DNA of 64,000 nucleotides. Origin: Nevskia sp. (lineage in GTDB: Bacteria > Pseudomonadota > Gammaproteobacteria > Nevskiales > Nevskiaceae). Where the stretch lies: assembly GCA_023229645.1 (NCBI GenBank), contig JALNYU010000001.1, positions 186,001 through 250,000 of the forward strand, read 5' to 3'. A program made the translations under genes and the position numbers. This document shows, in pieces, positions 35,159-44,776 of the stretch. Numbering within the stretch: position 1 is the stretch's first letter; every line of letters starts with the position of its first letter. Below the pieces are notes generated by a model, which had not been told where the DNA came from, searched no databases, and worked only from the letters and a program-made list of their open reading frames with translations.

Positions 35159-38100
35159 AAGCGCGCTAATCCGCGCTTCCTGCTCGCGCAGCGTCGCGAT
35201 CTCGGCTTTCTGCTGCGCGACGCGGGCGCGTTCTTTCTCGATCACTGCTGGCGGCGCGCCGTTGACGAACTTCTCGCTCGCCAGCCGCGCCTCGTTTTTT
35301 TCGAGATCGCCTTCGAGCTTGGTGCGCAGCTTGGCGAGGCGCGCGAGTTCGGCGGCTTTGTCGATCAAGCCGGCCATCGGCACCAGAATTTTCATCGCGC
35401 CGAGCAGCGCGGTGGCGGACTGCGGTGCGGCTTCGTCGGCCGCCAGCACACGGATCGATTCGATGCGGGCGAGGAATTCCAGTGACGGCTTAAAGCGCTC
35501 GACGCGCTCGGCATCGGCCGCTGAGGCGTCCTGAATCAGCACCGGCAGCGGCTTGCCGGGTGCGATGTCCATCTCGCCGCGGATCTGGCGCACGCCGAGC
35601 ATGAAGCCTTTCAGCCAATCGACATCAGCTTCTGCGGCTTCGTCGATTCTTTCCGGCTGCGCCACCGGGTACGGCTGCAGCATGATCGTCGTCCCGGATT
35701 TCTCGGCTAGCGGCGCAACGCGCTGCCAGATTTCCTCGGTGATGAACGGCATGATCGGATGCAGCAGGCGCAGCCAGGCTTCGAGCACGCGCACCAGCGT
35801 GCGCCGCGTGCCGCGCTTGGCGGCTTCGTCGTTGCCTTGCATCACCGGCTTGGTCAGTTCCAGATACCAGTCGCAGTACTCATTCCAGATGAACTGGTAG
35901 AGCGTCGCGGATAGGAGATCGAAGCGGTAATTGGCGAAGTGGTCGGCGGCTTCGGCTTCGACTTTCTGCAGCTTCGAGATGATCCAGCGGTCGGCCGTGG
36001 ACAGCGTGTAGTCGCCGTCCAGCGAAACCGGCGCCGTGCCTTCTTCATCGAGCGCGCCAAGGTTCAGCAGCACGAAGCGCGAGGCGTTCCAGATTTTGTT
36101 GCAGAAGTTGCGATAGCCCGCGGCGCGACCCGCGTCGAAGCGGATATCGCGGCCGTTCGTGCACAGCGCGGCGAACGTGAAGCGCAGCGCATCGACGCCG
36201 ACGGCTTCGATGCCGTTCGGATAATCCTTGCGCGTTTTGGCTTCGATTTTCGGCGCCGTGGCGGGGTTCATCAGCCCGGTCGTGCGCTTGGCGACGAGCG
36301 CATCGAGCGTGATCCCGTCGACGACATCGAGCGGGTCGAGCACGTTGCCCTTGGACTTCGACATCTTGTTGCCTTCCGGGTCGCGCACGAGGCCGGTGAT
36401 GAACACGTCCTTGAACGGCACGTCGTCCATAAAATACTGGCCCATCATCACCATGCGGGCGATCCAGAAGAAGATGATGTCGAAGCCGGTAACGAGCACG
36501 CTGCTCGGGTAGAACTTCTTCAGCTCGGGCGTGGCTTCCGGCCAGCCGAGGGTTGCCATCGGCCAGATGTCGGACGAGAACCAGGTATCGAAGACGTCGT
36601 CGTCCTGCTTCAGCGTCACGTCCGGGCCGAGGCCGTGCTTGGCGCGGACTTCGGCTTCGTCGCGGCCGACGTAGACGCGGCCTTCGGCGTCGTACCACGC
36701 CGGAATGCGGTGCCCCCACCAGAGCTGGCGGCTGATGCACCAGTCCTGGATGTTGTTGAGCCAGTGGAAGTACGTGGTCTTCCAGTTGTCCGGCACGAAA
36801 CGAATGCGGCCGGATTCGACGGCGTCGATCGCCGGCTGCGTGATCGCCGCACGGCCGCCGGGGCCGGCTGCGCCGTCAAAGCGCGTTTCGCGGGTGAGAT
36901 CAACAAACCATTGGTCGGTAAGATAGGGCTCAAGCACGGCGCCGCTGCGGTCACCGCGCGGGACTTTCAGCTTGTGGTCTTCGATCTTGTCGACAAGGCC
37001 GCGCGGGTAGATCGGCTTGCCGTCTTCGGTGCTTGTGATCGGGGCGGACGCGGCGCTGTCGGCGAGTGCTTCGAGATCGGCGATGATCTGTTTGCGGGCG
37101 ACGAAGCGGTCGAGGCCTTGATACTTCGTCGGGATATCAGAGACTGACCCTGCCGGTGGGCGAATACTGTCCCCTTTTTTAACAAAATCTTGTCCGATCT
37201 TGATGCCGTTTACGGTGATTGATCCGTCGTCAGGACTAGCGTCAACAAACTGATTCCAGTCTTGATGCCGACTCCATTTTATTTTCCCCTCGGGCGTAAA
37301 AAGGTTAATCAACGGTAGCTTATGCCGCTGCCCCAACGCATAGTCATTGAAATCATGCGCCGGCGTGATTTTCACGCAGCCGGTGCCGAATTCGCGGTCG
37401 ACGTAATCGTCAGCAACGATTGGAATCTCGCGGTTGCACAGCGGCAGGATCACGGTCTTGCCGACGAGGTGCTGGTAACGCGCGTCTTCCGGATGCACCG
37501 CCACAGCGGTGTCGCCGAGCATCGTCTCCGGGCGCGTGGTTGCGACAACGATGTAGTTGCGGACTTCGCCTTCGGCGGTGGTGTAGGTCTCGCCGTTTGC
37601 AAGCGGATAACGGAAATGCCAGAGCTTGCCGTTTTCTTCCTCTTGCACCACTTCGAGGTCGGAGATTGCGGTTTGCAGCACTGGATCCCAGTTCACGAGG
37701 CGCTTGCCGCGGTAGATCAAACCGGCTTCATGCAGGCGCACGAAGTGCTCGATGACGGCTTTCGAGTACGCCGGGTCCATCGTGAAGGCTTCGCGCGACC
37801 AGTCCACACTCGAACCCATGCGGCGGATCTGGCCGCCGATGGTGCCGGCCGAGTGTTGCTTCCAGGCCCAGACCTTTTCCAGGAATTTGTCGCGGCCGAG
37901 TTCGGCGCGGGTTGGTTCGCCGGCCACTTTCAGATTACGTTCGACGACCATCTGGGTCGCGATGCCGGCGTGGTCGGTGCCCGGCTGCCACAGCGTTTCG
38001 AAGCCGCGCATGCGGTGGTAGCGGGTTAGCGCGTCCATTACCGTGTGCTGGAACGCGTGGCCCATGTGCAACGTGCCGGTGACGTTCGGCGGCGGAATCA

Positions 38101-38218
38101 TGATTGCGTAGGCACCGGGCGAATCCGGGCCGGCGGGCTGCGGGGCAAACGCGCCGCTGCTTTCCCAGGTTTGGCGCCACTGCGCCTCGACGCGCTTCGG
38201 GTCGAAAGTTTTGTCCAT
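35156..38218 (-). CDS. valS: valyl-tRNA synthetase
   Basis: The 1020-residue enzyme charges tRNA-Val. HIGH is present as PNVTGTLHMGHAF and KMSKS as NKMSKSKGNVLDP; a C-terminal coiled coil with many Glu, Lys and Ala residues (last 70 residues) is the tRNA-binding arm. The family is usually about 900-960 residues. The excess includes a segment in the editing-domain region, between LFTPEGK and KYQGLDRF (about 37110-37300), where other enzymes have about 12 residues. Part of this insert carries a repeat-like sequence at 37143-37180. The frame is intact, so the enzyme is probably active. Confidence 0.95.
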   Translation of the reverse strand: MDKTFDPKRVEAQWRQTWESSGAFAPQPAGPDSPGAYAIMIPPPNVTGTLHMGHAFQHTVMDALTRYHRMRGFETLWQPGTDHAGIATQMVVERNLKVAGEPTRAELGRDKFLEKVWAWKQHSAGTIGGQIRRMGSSVDWSREAFTMDPAYSKAVIEHFVRLHEAGLIYRGKRLVNWDPVLQTAISDLEVVQEEENGKLWHFRYPLANGETYTTAEGEVRNYIVVATTRPETMLGDTAVAVHPEDARYQHLVGKTVILPLCNREIPIVADDYVDREFGTGCVKITPAHDFNDYALGQRHKLPLINLFTPEGKIKWSRHQDWNQFVDASPDDGSITVNGIKIGQDFVKKGDSIRPPAGSVSDIPTKYQGLDRFVARKQIIADLEALADSAASAPITSTEDGKPIYPRGLVDKIEDHKLKVPRGDRSGAVLEPYLTDQWFVDLTRETRFDGAAGPGGRAAITQPAIDAVESGRIRFVPDNWKTTYFHWLNNIQDWCISRQLWWGHRIPAWYDAEGRVYVGRDEAEVRAKHGLGPDVTLKQDDDVFDTWFSSDIWPMATLGWPEATPELKKFYPSSVLVTGFDIIFFWIARMVMMGQYFMDDVPFKDVFITGLVRDPEGNKMSKSKGNVLDPLDVVDGITLDALVAKRTTGLMNPATAPKIEAKTRKDYPNGIEAVGVDALRFTFAALCTNGRDIRFDAGRAAGYRNFCNKIWNASRFVLLNLGALDEEGTAPVSLDGDYTLSTADRWIISKLQKVEAEAADHFANYRFDLLSATLYQFIWNEYCDWYLELTKPVMQGNDEAAKRGTRRTLVRVLEAWLRLLHPIMPFITEEIWQRVAPLAEKSGTTIMLQPYPVAQPERIDEAAEADVDWLKGFMLGVRQIRGEMDIAPGKPLPVLIQDASAADAERVERFKPSLEFLARIESIRVLAADEAAPQSATALLGAMKILVPMAGLIDKAAELARLAKLRTKLEGDLEKNEARLASEKFVNGAPPAVIEKERARVAQQKAEIATLREQEARISAL
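37143..37180. repeat. repeat-like insertion sequence inside valS
   Basis: ACTGACCC (37143-37150) and ACTGTCCCC followed by six T (37166-37180) are separated by 15 bases. Sequences of the form ACTGTCCCCTTTTTT are common as dispersed short repeats in proteobacteria, from memory. It lies in the non-conserved insertion of ValS and is translated as KKGDSIRPPAGSVS. Confidence 0.35.
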
Positions 38219-38348
38219 CGGTAGGATCGGTCTGGTGCGGGCGCTTTGCCGTTAGGGCGCAGGCGCTGGAAAAGGGGCGCTATTGTAGCCGGCTGCGCCG
38301 TCGCGTCGGCCGCCGAGCGGCCGTTAGGGCGGGCAGTTTGGGTTTAGA

Positions 38349-38729
38349 TCAGGGCTTGCTGCAACTCGGCCCGCGCGTCACTTCAATCGCGCTGACCACG
38401 CCGTTCTTCAATACCGCGGTGACTTGGTTGCGGTTTAGGCAGGTGAAGCTGATGGCGCCGGGGCGCTCTTCGCAAAACAGGAAGTGCTCGGCGTTACGCG
38501 TATGGCCGCTTTCGTCGAGGTAATTGCCTTGCCGCTTCGAGCAGGCGAAGCCGAGCCCGGAGAGTTTCGATTCGGCGTCCGCCGTGCTGGTGCCGTACGG
38601 CAAATTGGCACGGACGCGCTGCTGCAGGCCCGGGTCTGGCGTTTGGCTGAACAGGCTGCAAGCGCTGAGCGTTGTCGCCAGCACTACGGCGGTGGCGACG
38701 CCGAACCAACGGCGAGTGGCGGCAGGCAT
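38349..38729 (-). CDS. small lipoprotein of unknown function
   Basis: The 126-residue product has a lipoprotein signal with lipobox LSAC at about residue 24. The mature part holds several cysteines (FACSKRQ, LFCEERP, FTCLNRN, PSCSKP), enough for two disulfides. It is between holC and valS on the same strand, 11 bases after the holC stop. A longer open frame upstream overlaps holC and was not used. Confidence 0.68.
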   Translation of the reverse strand: MPAATRRWFGVATAVVLATTLSACSLFSQTPDPGLQQRVRANLPYGTSTADAESKLSGLGFACSKRQGNYLDESGHTRNAEHFLFCEERPGAISFTCLNRNQVTAVLKNGVVSAIEVTRGPSCSKP

Positions 38730-38740
38730 TGGCGGCGTCC

Positions 38741-39172
38741 TCAGAGGTTGTGCGTGGTCAATTCGTAGCCGCGGTCGCGGTAGAACTTGAAACGGCTGCG
38801 TGATTTCGCGCGTTGTTCGGCGTCGCCATCGACAATTTCCAGTACGCGTTCGAAGCGGCTGAAAAACGGCGGGATGTCGGCGCCGAGGTTGATCATGATC
38901 TGCGCGTATTCCGGCGGCGGTTCGGTATCGCCGATTAACACCGCTGGTAGCGGTGGTTCCAGCGCAGCTGGCCAGCGTTCGTGGCCGATGAAACTGCCTT
39001 GGCGGAAGCTCCATAAGGCGCTGTCGAGCGCATCGGCGGTGGCGCCCGGCGCAAACACGTAAACGCGGCTACCGCTGCCGCTGGCTTTATCGCAAAGCTT
39101 GCAGGCGGTGATCACGGCACCGGTGGCGGGGCCAGCGTTTTCGGGGAGGATGTAGAAATCGACGCGCGTCAT
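38741..39172 (-). CDS. holC: DNA polymerase III chi subunit
   Basis: The 143-residue protein matches HolC: it begins MTRVDFYIL, followed by ACKLCDKA, and has the RFKFYRDRGYELTTHNL end. HolC links the clamp loader to single-strand binding protein. The pepA-holC-valS order is widespread in beta- and gammaproteobacteria, which supports the call. Confidence 0.92.
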   Translation of the reverse strand: MTRVDFYILPENAGPATGAVITACKLCDKASGSGSRVYVFAPGATADALDSALWSFRQGSFIGHERWPAALEPPLPAVLIGDTEPPPEYAQIMINLGADIPPFFSRFERVLEIVDGDAEQRAKSRSRFKFYRDRGYELTTHNL

Positions 39173-39206
39173 GGCGTCAGTGTCGGGCTTTCGCGGCTGA
39201 CTTTCC

Positions 39207-39240
39207 AGTCGCGCCCCACGGCTTTGCAGGGGGCGCGACT
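39207..39240 (-). terminator. hairpin between pepA and holC
   Basis: AGTCGCGCCCC (39207-39217) and GGGGCGCGACT (39230-39240) form a perfect 11-base-pair stem with a 12-base loop. There is no T-run, so it may be a weak terminator or a processing site that lowers holC expression after pepA. Confidence 0.55.
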
Positions 39241-39249
39241 AATCTCAGC

Positions 39250-40761
39250 TTAGTCTTCGCGCTTGGCGGCGACGTTCAGCAGATACTGCGTCAACAGCGG
39301 CACCGGCCGGCCGCTGGCCGACTTGCCTTGCCAAGCGGTGCCGGCGACATCGAGATGCGCCCACTTCATTTTCTTCGTGAAGCGGTGCAAGAACACGGCG
39401 CCGATGATTGCGCCGGCTTCGCCTGCACCGATCGTGGCGATGTTCGCGATGTCTGCGAATTCGCTCTTGATCTGATGATCGTACTCGGGCCACATCGGCA
39501 GCTCCCAGGCGCGGTCGCCGATCTGCTCGCCTGCGTTCAGCAACTGCCGAGCGAGCCCGGCTTGGTTCGCGAACAGGCCGCTGGCGTGGCTGCCGAGGGC
39601 AACAACGCAGGCGCCGGTCAGCGTCGCGATGTCGATACAAATGCTCGGCTCGTACGTGCGCTCGGCGTAGGTCAGGGCGTCGCACAGAATCAAGCGGCCT
39701 TCGGCGTCGGTGTTCAGCACTTCGATTGTGATGCCGGCCATGCTGGTCACGATGTCGCCCGGCTTGCTGGCTTGGCCGTCTGGCAGGTTTTCTGACGAAG
39801 GCACGATGCCGACGACGTTGATCGGCAGACCGAGCTGCGCGATGGCCGCGAACGTGCCGATGACGCTGGCGCCGCCGCACATGTCGAACTTCATCTCGTC
39901 CATCTTCGCCGACGGCTTGATCGAGATGCCGCCGGCGTCGAAGGTCAGACCTTTGCCGACCAAGGCAATCGGCGCCTCGCCTTTCGGGCCGTTCAAGTAT
40001 TCGAGCACGATCAGCTTCGCCGGCTGGCGGCTGCCGCGCGTAACCGACAATAGCGCGCCCATGCCGAGCGTTTCCATGTCCGCTTCTTCGAGGATCTTGA
40101 CCGGGAAGTTGTGCGCTTTGCCGAGCTTAACCGCTTCGTCGGCGAGATAGGTTGGGGTGCAAACATTGCCCGGCAGGTTCGCCAGATTTTTTGCCAGCGC
40201 CATACCGTTGGCGATGGCTTGTGCTTCGGCTAGGCCGCGTTCGCCGGCCGGCAGATCGCTGCGGCGCGGCACGTCGAACGTCAGGCGTTCGAGTTTGTAA
40301 GGGCTCAAGTCTTCGCGGGCTTTCTCGCCGCGCATGGCGTCGAAGCGGTAGAACTCGGCTTCGGTGGCGAGCGCCGCCTGCAGCACATTCCAATGGAAAT
40401 CACGGCCTTTGATCTGCAGATGGGTCAAGTAGCTGACTGCATCAATCGCCCCCGTGCTGCGCAAAGCCTTGGCCGCGGCGGCGTTGGCTTTGCGGAACGC
40501 GGCTTCGTCGAAATCGCGCTCTTTACCGAGTCCGACGAGTAGAATGCGGTCGCAGAACACGCCGCCGACATTGTGCAAAATCAGGCTGCGCCCGAGCTTG
40601 CCGTCCATATCCCCGCGGCGCATGATGCTACCGATCATGCCGTCGCTGGATTTGTCGATTGTCTCCGCTGCTTCCGTAGGGTTACGGCGATCGTAGATTC
40701 CGACAACCACGCAAGCTACGCGCTGCTTTTCCGGGTTTCCGCTTTTTACGAAGTATTCCAT
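39250..40761 (-). CDS. pepA: leucyl aminopeptidase (cytosol aminopeptidase)
   Basis: The 503-residue protein is an M17 aminopeptidase that needs two metal ions. GKGLTFDAGGISIKP and NTDAEGRLILCDAL hold the metal and catalytic residues. In several bacteria PepA also binds DNA. It begins with ATG after GGGAAT and is divergent from lptF across 336 bases. It leads the pepA-holC-lipoprotein-valS series. Confidence 0.95.
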   Translation of the reverse strand: MEYFVKSGNPEKQRVACVVVGIYDRRNPTEAAETIDKSSDGMIGSIMRRGDMDGKLGRSLILHNVGGVFCDRILLVGLGKERDFDEAAFRKANAAAAKALRSTGAIDAVSYLTHLQIKGRDFHWNVLQAALATEAEFYRFDAMRGEKAREDLSPYKLERLTFDVPRRSDLPAGERGLAEAQAIANGMALAKNLANLPGNVCTPTYLADEAVKLGKAHNFPVKILEEADMETLGMGALLSVTRGSRQPAKLIVLEYLNGPKGEAPIALVGKGLTFDAGGISIKPSAKMDEMKFDMCGGASVIGTFAAIAQLGLPINVVGIVPSSENLPDGQASKPGDIVTSMAGITIEVLNTDAEGRLILCDALTYAERTYEPSICIDIATLTGACVVALGSHASGLFANQAGLARQLLNAGEQIGDRAWELPMWPEYDHQIKSEFADIANIATIGAGEAGAIIGAVFLHRFTKKMKWAHLDVAGTAWQGKSASGRPVPLLTQYLLNVAAKRED

Positions 40762-41097
40762 AAGTTATTCCCGTGGTACGAAGTCGGAGCAAGCTGGCAA
40801 CTATCGCTGCCGGATGTGTAATTTATTGGGGAGCGTGGTCTCAGTACCGCTCGGCCGTATGGGTTCGTCGAAATGTGATTTTGTTGAAACTTTCTGAAGA
40901 CATTGCGGCGTGAGGCGAATTCTAAATGTTTTTTAGATATTTGCCAGCATTTTCAAGATATCAAAAGTGTGACGTAGTTCCTTGACCTACCGCCTATTTC
41001 ATGAATTCAGAGGTGGGAAAAGTGGTGTTAAATACCTAACAAAGTTCATATTCTCGTTAGCTATCGCTGCATTCGAAATAATAATCGCCCGCATACG
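40762..41097. other. divergent promoter region pepA/lptF
   Basis: The region is distinctly AT-rich compared with the flanking genes and must hold both promoters. TAATAAT at 41079-41085 is a likely -10 element for lptF; transcription would then start only a few bases before the lptF ATG, so the mRNA may be almost leaderless. No clear -35 was found, and no gene is seen. Confidence 0.45.
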
Positions 41098-42168
41098 ATG
41101 AACCGACTGATTCTCGATCGTTATCTGTTTCGAGAGGTAACTGCTGCTTGGGCGGCGGTAACTTTCATTCTGTTGTCGATCATGATTTCGACACGATTTG
41201 CCAGTGTGCTGGCGGTAGCGGCAAAAGGCGAATTACCAAGGGAATTGTTACTAAAAGTCGCCTTGTTATCGAGCTTGCGCTACCTGGTAATCTTAATTCC
41301 TGCTTCCTTGCTAATGGCAATTCTGCTGTCGCTTGGGCGGCTTTACAGCGATAACGAAATCGCTGCGATGACCGGCTGCGGCGTCGGCCTCAGTCGTTTA
41401 TATCGGCCATTTTTGCTGCTGGCGGTGGCGTTAACGGCGTTAACGGCGGTGCTTTCGTTCGAAATTGGGCCGTGGGCTGGGCGCCAAGCTGACTTCCTTG
41501 TCAAGGATGCCAAACGCTTGGTTCAGTTCACACCATTCGAATCGGGCAGATTTAAGACTGCGTCGGGCGGACGAGCGGTATTTTATACCGCGTCAATTAG
41601 TGCCGATGGCGGCCTTCTGGGCCGGGTATTTGCGCAAATTGAGGAAACAGACGGCGGCAGTGTGGTTGTTGCAGCGCGCGGCGTGCAGGCCGCCGATGCC
41701 AGCAGCGGCGAGCGGGTGGTGACCTTATTCGACGGTTATCGCTACTTCGGCGTGCCAGGCAACGCGAATTACGATGTTGTGAAATTTGACCAACTGGCGC
41801 TGCGCCTTTCGCCGCCGCCGTTTAGCTACATCAATAATCAACGCAAGCTCAGTACAACGTCAGCGTTGCTCGCCAGCAACGACCGGCGCGATTGGGGGGA
41901 GCTACATTTTCGGATTGCTGCACCGTTGACGGTTTTAGTGTTGACGCTGCTCGCGGTGCCGCTCGCCCATCTGCGACCACGCCAAGGGCGGTATAGCAAA
42001 CTGGTCGCCGGAATTTTGATTTATCTGGTGTACGCCAATTTGCTCGGCGTCGGTCAGGCTTGGATCGATAAAGGTAAAATTTCGCCAATAATTGGGCTTT
42101 GGTGGGTGCATGCGGTGGTGCTGGCAGCGGCGCTGTGGATGATCGCCCGGCGGCGGAGCCGCGTGTAA
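41098..42168 (+). CDS. lptF: LPS export permease LptF
   Basis: The 356-residue inner membrane protein begins LILDRYLFREVTAAW and has three helices at each end with a periplasmic jellyroll between (about residues 130-270). It pairs with LptG and LptB to extract lipopolysaccharide from the inner membrane. No ribosome site precedes the ATG, but the N-terminus matches the family, so the start is kept. Its stop overlaps lptG (TAATG). Confidence 0.94.
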   Translation: MNRLILDRYLFREVTAAWAAVTFILLSIMISTRFASVLAVAAKGELPRELLLKVALLSSLRYLVILIPASLLMAILLSLGRLYSDNEIAAMTGCGVGLSRLYRPFLLLAVALTALTAVLSFEIGPWAGRQADFLVKDAKRLVQFTPFESGRFKTASGGRAVFYTASISADGGLLGRVFAQIEETDGGSVVVAARGVQAADASSGERVVTLFDGYRYFGVPGNANYDVVKFDQLALRLSPPPFSYINNQRKLSTTSALLASNDRRDWGELHFRIAAPLTVLVLTLLAVPLAHLRPRQGRYSKLVAGILIYLVYANLLGVGQAWIDKGKISPIIGLWWVHAVVLAAALWMIARRRSRV

Positions 42169-43226
42169 TGAATCAGCTTGATCGCTACGTGATGAAGCAC
42201 GTGCTGGCGCTGAGCGGCATTGTTGCACTCGGCTTGGTGACGATCTACACGCTGGTTGTCTTTGTTTCCGACATCAACGAATCTGGCAAAGGCAGCTATG
42301 GCATTTGGCAGGTGCTGCAGTACAGCCTGCTGATGGTGCCGTCGAGCCTGTACATCCTAATGCCGATCATCGCTTTGCTCGGCACCTTGATGGGCGTAGG
42401 TGTTTTGGCGCGTAGTGCCGAGCTAACCGCGATGCGCGCTTCCGGGGTTTCGTTGGTTCGCATTGGCGCTGCAACCCTAGCTGCCGGCCTGCTGCTCGGT
42501 GGCTTCGGTTTTGTGCTCGGCGACTGGTTGGCGCCGGCCGGCGAGCGCGCCGCAACAAACCTTCGGGACGATGCGCGGGGCGAACGCGGCGGGCTTGAGC
42601 ATTCGCTGTGGCTGCGCGATGCAGACACCATCGTCCGTATCGGCCAACTCGATACCGAAGACCAAGCGCGCAACGTGAATCTCTATCAAATGACGCCGGA
42701 AGGCCGGTTGGCCGAGGTTTCATCGGCCGAGCGCGCGCATTATGACGGCGGTCATTGGCAGCTCAATGGCGTTAAGCGCAGCCATTTCGACGGTGATGCG
42801 GTGCACGCCGATCAGGTTGATACGCTGCAGGTCGACAGCGGTATTTCGCCGAACGTGTTGCGGCTATTCATTCTTGAAGCGGACAACCTTTCGGTGCGTG
42901 GTTTATCGCGTCTCGTCGCGTACATGGACGAAAACCATCTTGACGCGACCAAGTATCGGATCTGGCTCTGGCGCAAACTGGTCGAGCCCCTGACGATTAT
43001 GGCGATGATGCTGTTCGCGGTGCCATTTGTGGTTGGCACGCTGCGCGACGCCGGTGCCGGCCAACGGCTGCTCGCCGGGGTGCTGATCGGCATCGTGTTC
43101 TACGTCTGCAACAAAGTGTCGGTCAGCGTCGGCGATCTCTATCAGTGGCCGGCGCCGATTGCGGCCGGCTTGCCCACCGCAGTGCTGGCGGCTGTTGCGG
43201 TGTGGCGCCTGCGACGCGCGAATTAG
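42168..43226 (+). CDS. lptG: LPS export permease LptG
   Basis: The 352-residue protein begins MNQLDRYVMKHVL, like LptG, and has the same topology as LptF with a periplasmic domain in the middle (about residues 130-270) and three C-terminal helices. The ATG overlaps the lptF stop by one base, so they are translationally coupled. An upstream extension inside lptF was discarded. Confidence 0.94.
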   Translation: MNQLDRYVMKHVLALSGIVALGLVTIYTLVVFVSDINESGKGSYGIWQVLQYSLLMVPSSLYILMPIIALLGTLMGVGVLARSAELTAMRASGVSLVRIGAATLAAGLLLGGFGFVLGDWLAPAGERAATNLRDDARGERGGLEHSLWLRDADTIVRIGQLDTEDQARNVNLYQMTPEGRLAEVSSAERAHYDGGHWQLNGVKRSHFDGDAVHADQVDTLQVDSGISPNVLRLFILEADNLSVRGLSRLVAYMDENHLDATKYRIWLWRKLVEPLTIMAMMLFAVPFVVGTLRDAGAGQRLLAGVLIGIVFYVCNKVSVSVGDLYQWPAPIAAGLPTAVLAAVAVWRLRRAN

Positions 43227-43248
43227 CGGCGTCTGTTGCGCCGGGGTG

Positions 43249-43782
43249 TTACTTCGAGGGGTTACGCGGCAGCAGCATGACGTCGGTGCCGCTGAGCCAG
43301 TCGTGCGGTAAGCGGCTGCGGCTGTCTAGCCAACGCAGGGCGATTGCGGCCAGTGCGACGGTAATCGCGGCCAGTGCGGCTTCCCGAATGTGTGGGAAAT
43401 GCGGCGCCAACGTTGGCGAGCGCAGGATGATGGCGGCAGCAACCGGCGTTAAGTTGATGCCCCAGTACGCGAGCATCGCCAGATAACGCACCGCGGCGAT
43501 CGGCCAGCGCACGGCATCGCCGAGTTCGCGCCGCAGTTGCAGCCGCCACGCGCGCATGCCGAGTGTCTGCCCGCCGCGCGTCCAAAACCAGCCGAAGAAC
43601 GCGCAGCCGACCAGAAACACCACTGCACGGAGCCCCGCGTCGCCAGGTTTGATACCGAGCACGGGCTGCAGCGGCAGACTCAGCAGTAGGGTTGCCATCG
43701 TAATGCCAATCAGCAGCAAACCGTCGTAGATCGCGGCGGCAAAACGGCGCCACAGCGGGGCGGGCAGAATAAGTTCGGACAT
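43249..43782 (-). CDS. RDD-family membrane protein
   Basis: The 177-residue protein has the RDD start (LWRRFAAAIYDGLLL), where Arg and Asp in the first helix name the family, and WTRGGQTLGMRAWRLQL in the middle. Four hydrophobic segments are seen. RDD proteins may act in ion exchange or transport; the exact role is unknown. It is convergent with lptG. Confidence 0.83.
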   Translation of the reverse strand: MSELILPAPLWRRFAAAIYDGLLLIGITMATLLLSLPLQPVLGIKPGDAGLRAVVFLVGCAFFGWFWTRGGQTLGMRAWRLQLRRELGDAVRWPIAAVRYLAMLAYWGINLTPVAAAIILRSPTLAPHFPHIREAALAAITVALAAIALRWLDSRSRLPHDWLSGTDVMLLPRNPSK

Positions 43783-44058
43783 GGGCGGCGTACGGGAAGG
43801 GCGGGCATATTATCGCGGCCGATGCCGTACCGTGCTATTGCAAAATTGCCGTGGGGGCTAATATTGGCGTCTGCCGCATCATTTTGTTGAACAAGGCGTG
43901 TCGATGTCGGGTCTAGGTTTACGTCGCCGTTTTCGCTCGCTGGCGCTTGTGGTCGGTGACAAACGGTGTCGCTGTCGTTCAGCGCAGAGCTGCCGCTGAT
44001 TCCATCGAACCCGTCTTTTTCGAAATTCCTTACCGGAGCCGCCGCTGCGCGGAACCTT

Positions 44059-44766
44059 ATGACCATCGCCGAAACCGCTGTTCCTAACACCGCAATTGCC
44101 GCCCCGGAAGAGGCGCAGATTGCAGCGTTGAACGCAAAATACTTGCCGCTGAGCTTTGACGAACGGATTCGCCAGCTTTATCTCGATTTTGCTCCCGAGC
44201 AGGTCTTGGTTACGTCGTCGTTCGCTGCGAACTCGGCTTATTTTCTACACATCATTTCGCGCATTCGGCCCGAGCAGGTCATCCATTTCATCGATACCGG
44301 CTACCACTTCCCAGAAACGCTGACGTATCGCGCGCATCTAATCGAGCAATTCGGTTTGAAAGTCGAAGACGTCCGCGCTGAAGACTGGCGGCATCAGTTC
44401 ACCGTCGACGACGAAACGTATAAAAAAGATCCCGATTTCTGCTGCTCGATCAACAAAGTTGAGCCGCTGGACGCGATCAAGCCGAATTACAAAGTTTGGG
44501 CATCGAGCTTGATGCGTTGGCAGACTGACCACCGGGCGACGTTGTCGGTGTTCGAACTGCGTAACGGCATCCTCAAGTTCAACCCGATGATCGATGTCAC
44601 CCGCGAGGCGCGCGATACTTACATCGTCGAGCACCAGCTACCAGCGCATCCGCTGGTCGCACAAGGCTATGCCTCGATCGGGTGCACGCATTGCACGGTG
44701 AAGGGCGAAGGTCGCAGCGGCCGCTGGCAGGGCAAGGCCAAGACCGAGTGCGGTCTGCACCTCTAA
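44059..44766 (+). CDS. cysH: assimilatory adenylyl-sulfate (APS) reductase
   Basis: The 235-residue enzyme reduces activated sulfate to sulfite with thioredoxin. DFCCSINKVEPL and GCTHCT give the CC...CxxC set that binds a [4Fe-4S] cluster, which marks the APS-using type rather than PAPS reductase. The C-terminal KTECGLHL carries the catalytic cysteine. The ATG at 44059 (GGA upstream) begins the homologous region; a GTG at 43966 is in frame but adds sequence without homology. No other cys genes are adjacent. Confidence 0.92.
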   Translation: MTIAETAVPNTAIAAPEEAQIAALNAKYLPLSFDERIRQLYLDFAPEQVLVTSSFAANSAYFLHIISRIRPEQVIHFIDTGYHFPETLTYRAHLIEQFGLKVEDVRAEDWRHQFTVDDETYKKDPDFCCSINKVEPLDAIKPNYKVWASSLMRWQTDHRATLSVFELRNGILKFNPMIDVTREARDTYIVEHQLPAHPLVAQGYASIGCTHCTVKGEGRSGRWQGKAKTECGLHL

Positions 44767-44776
44767 TCGCGGCGGG

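Noticed and set aside
35939..37147. A 402-codon open frame on the plus strand antisense to valS
   Set aside because: It is an exact antisense shadow of the conserved ValS coding sequence; the translation is Arg/Val/Asp-rich with no domain, as expected from GC-rich codon mirror effects.
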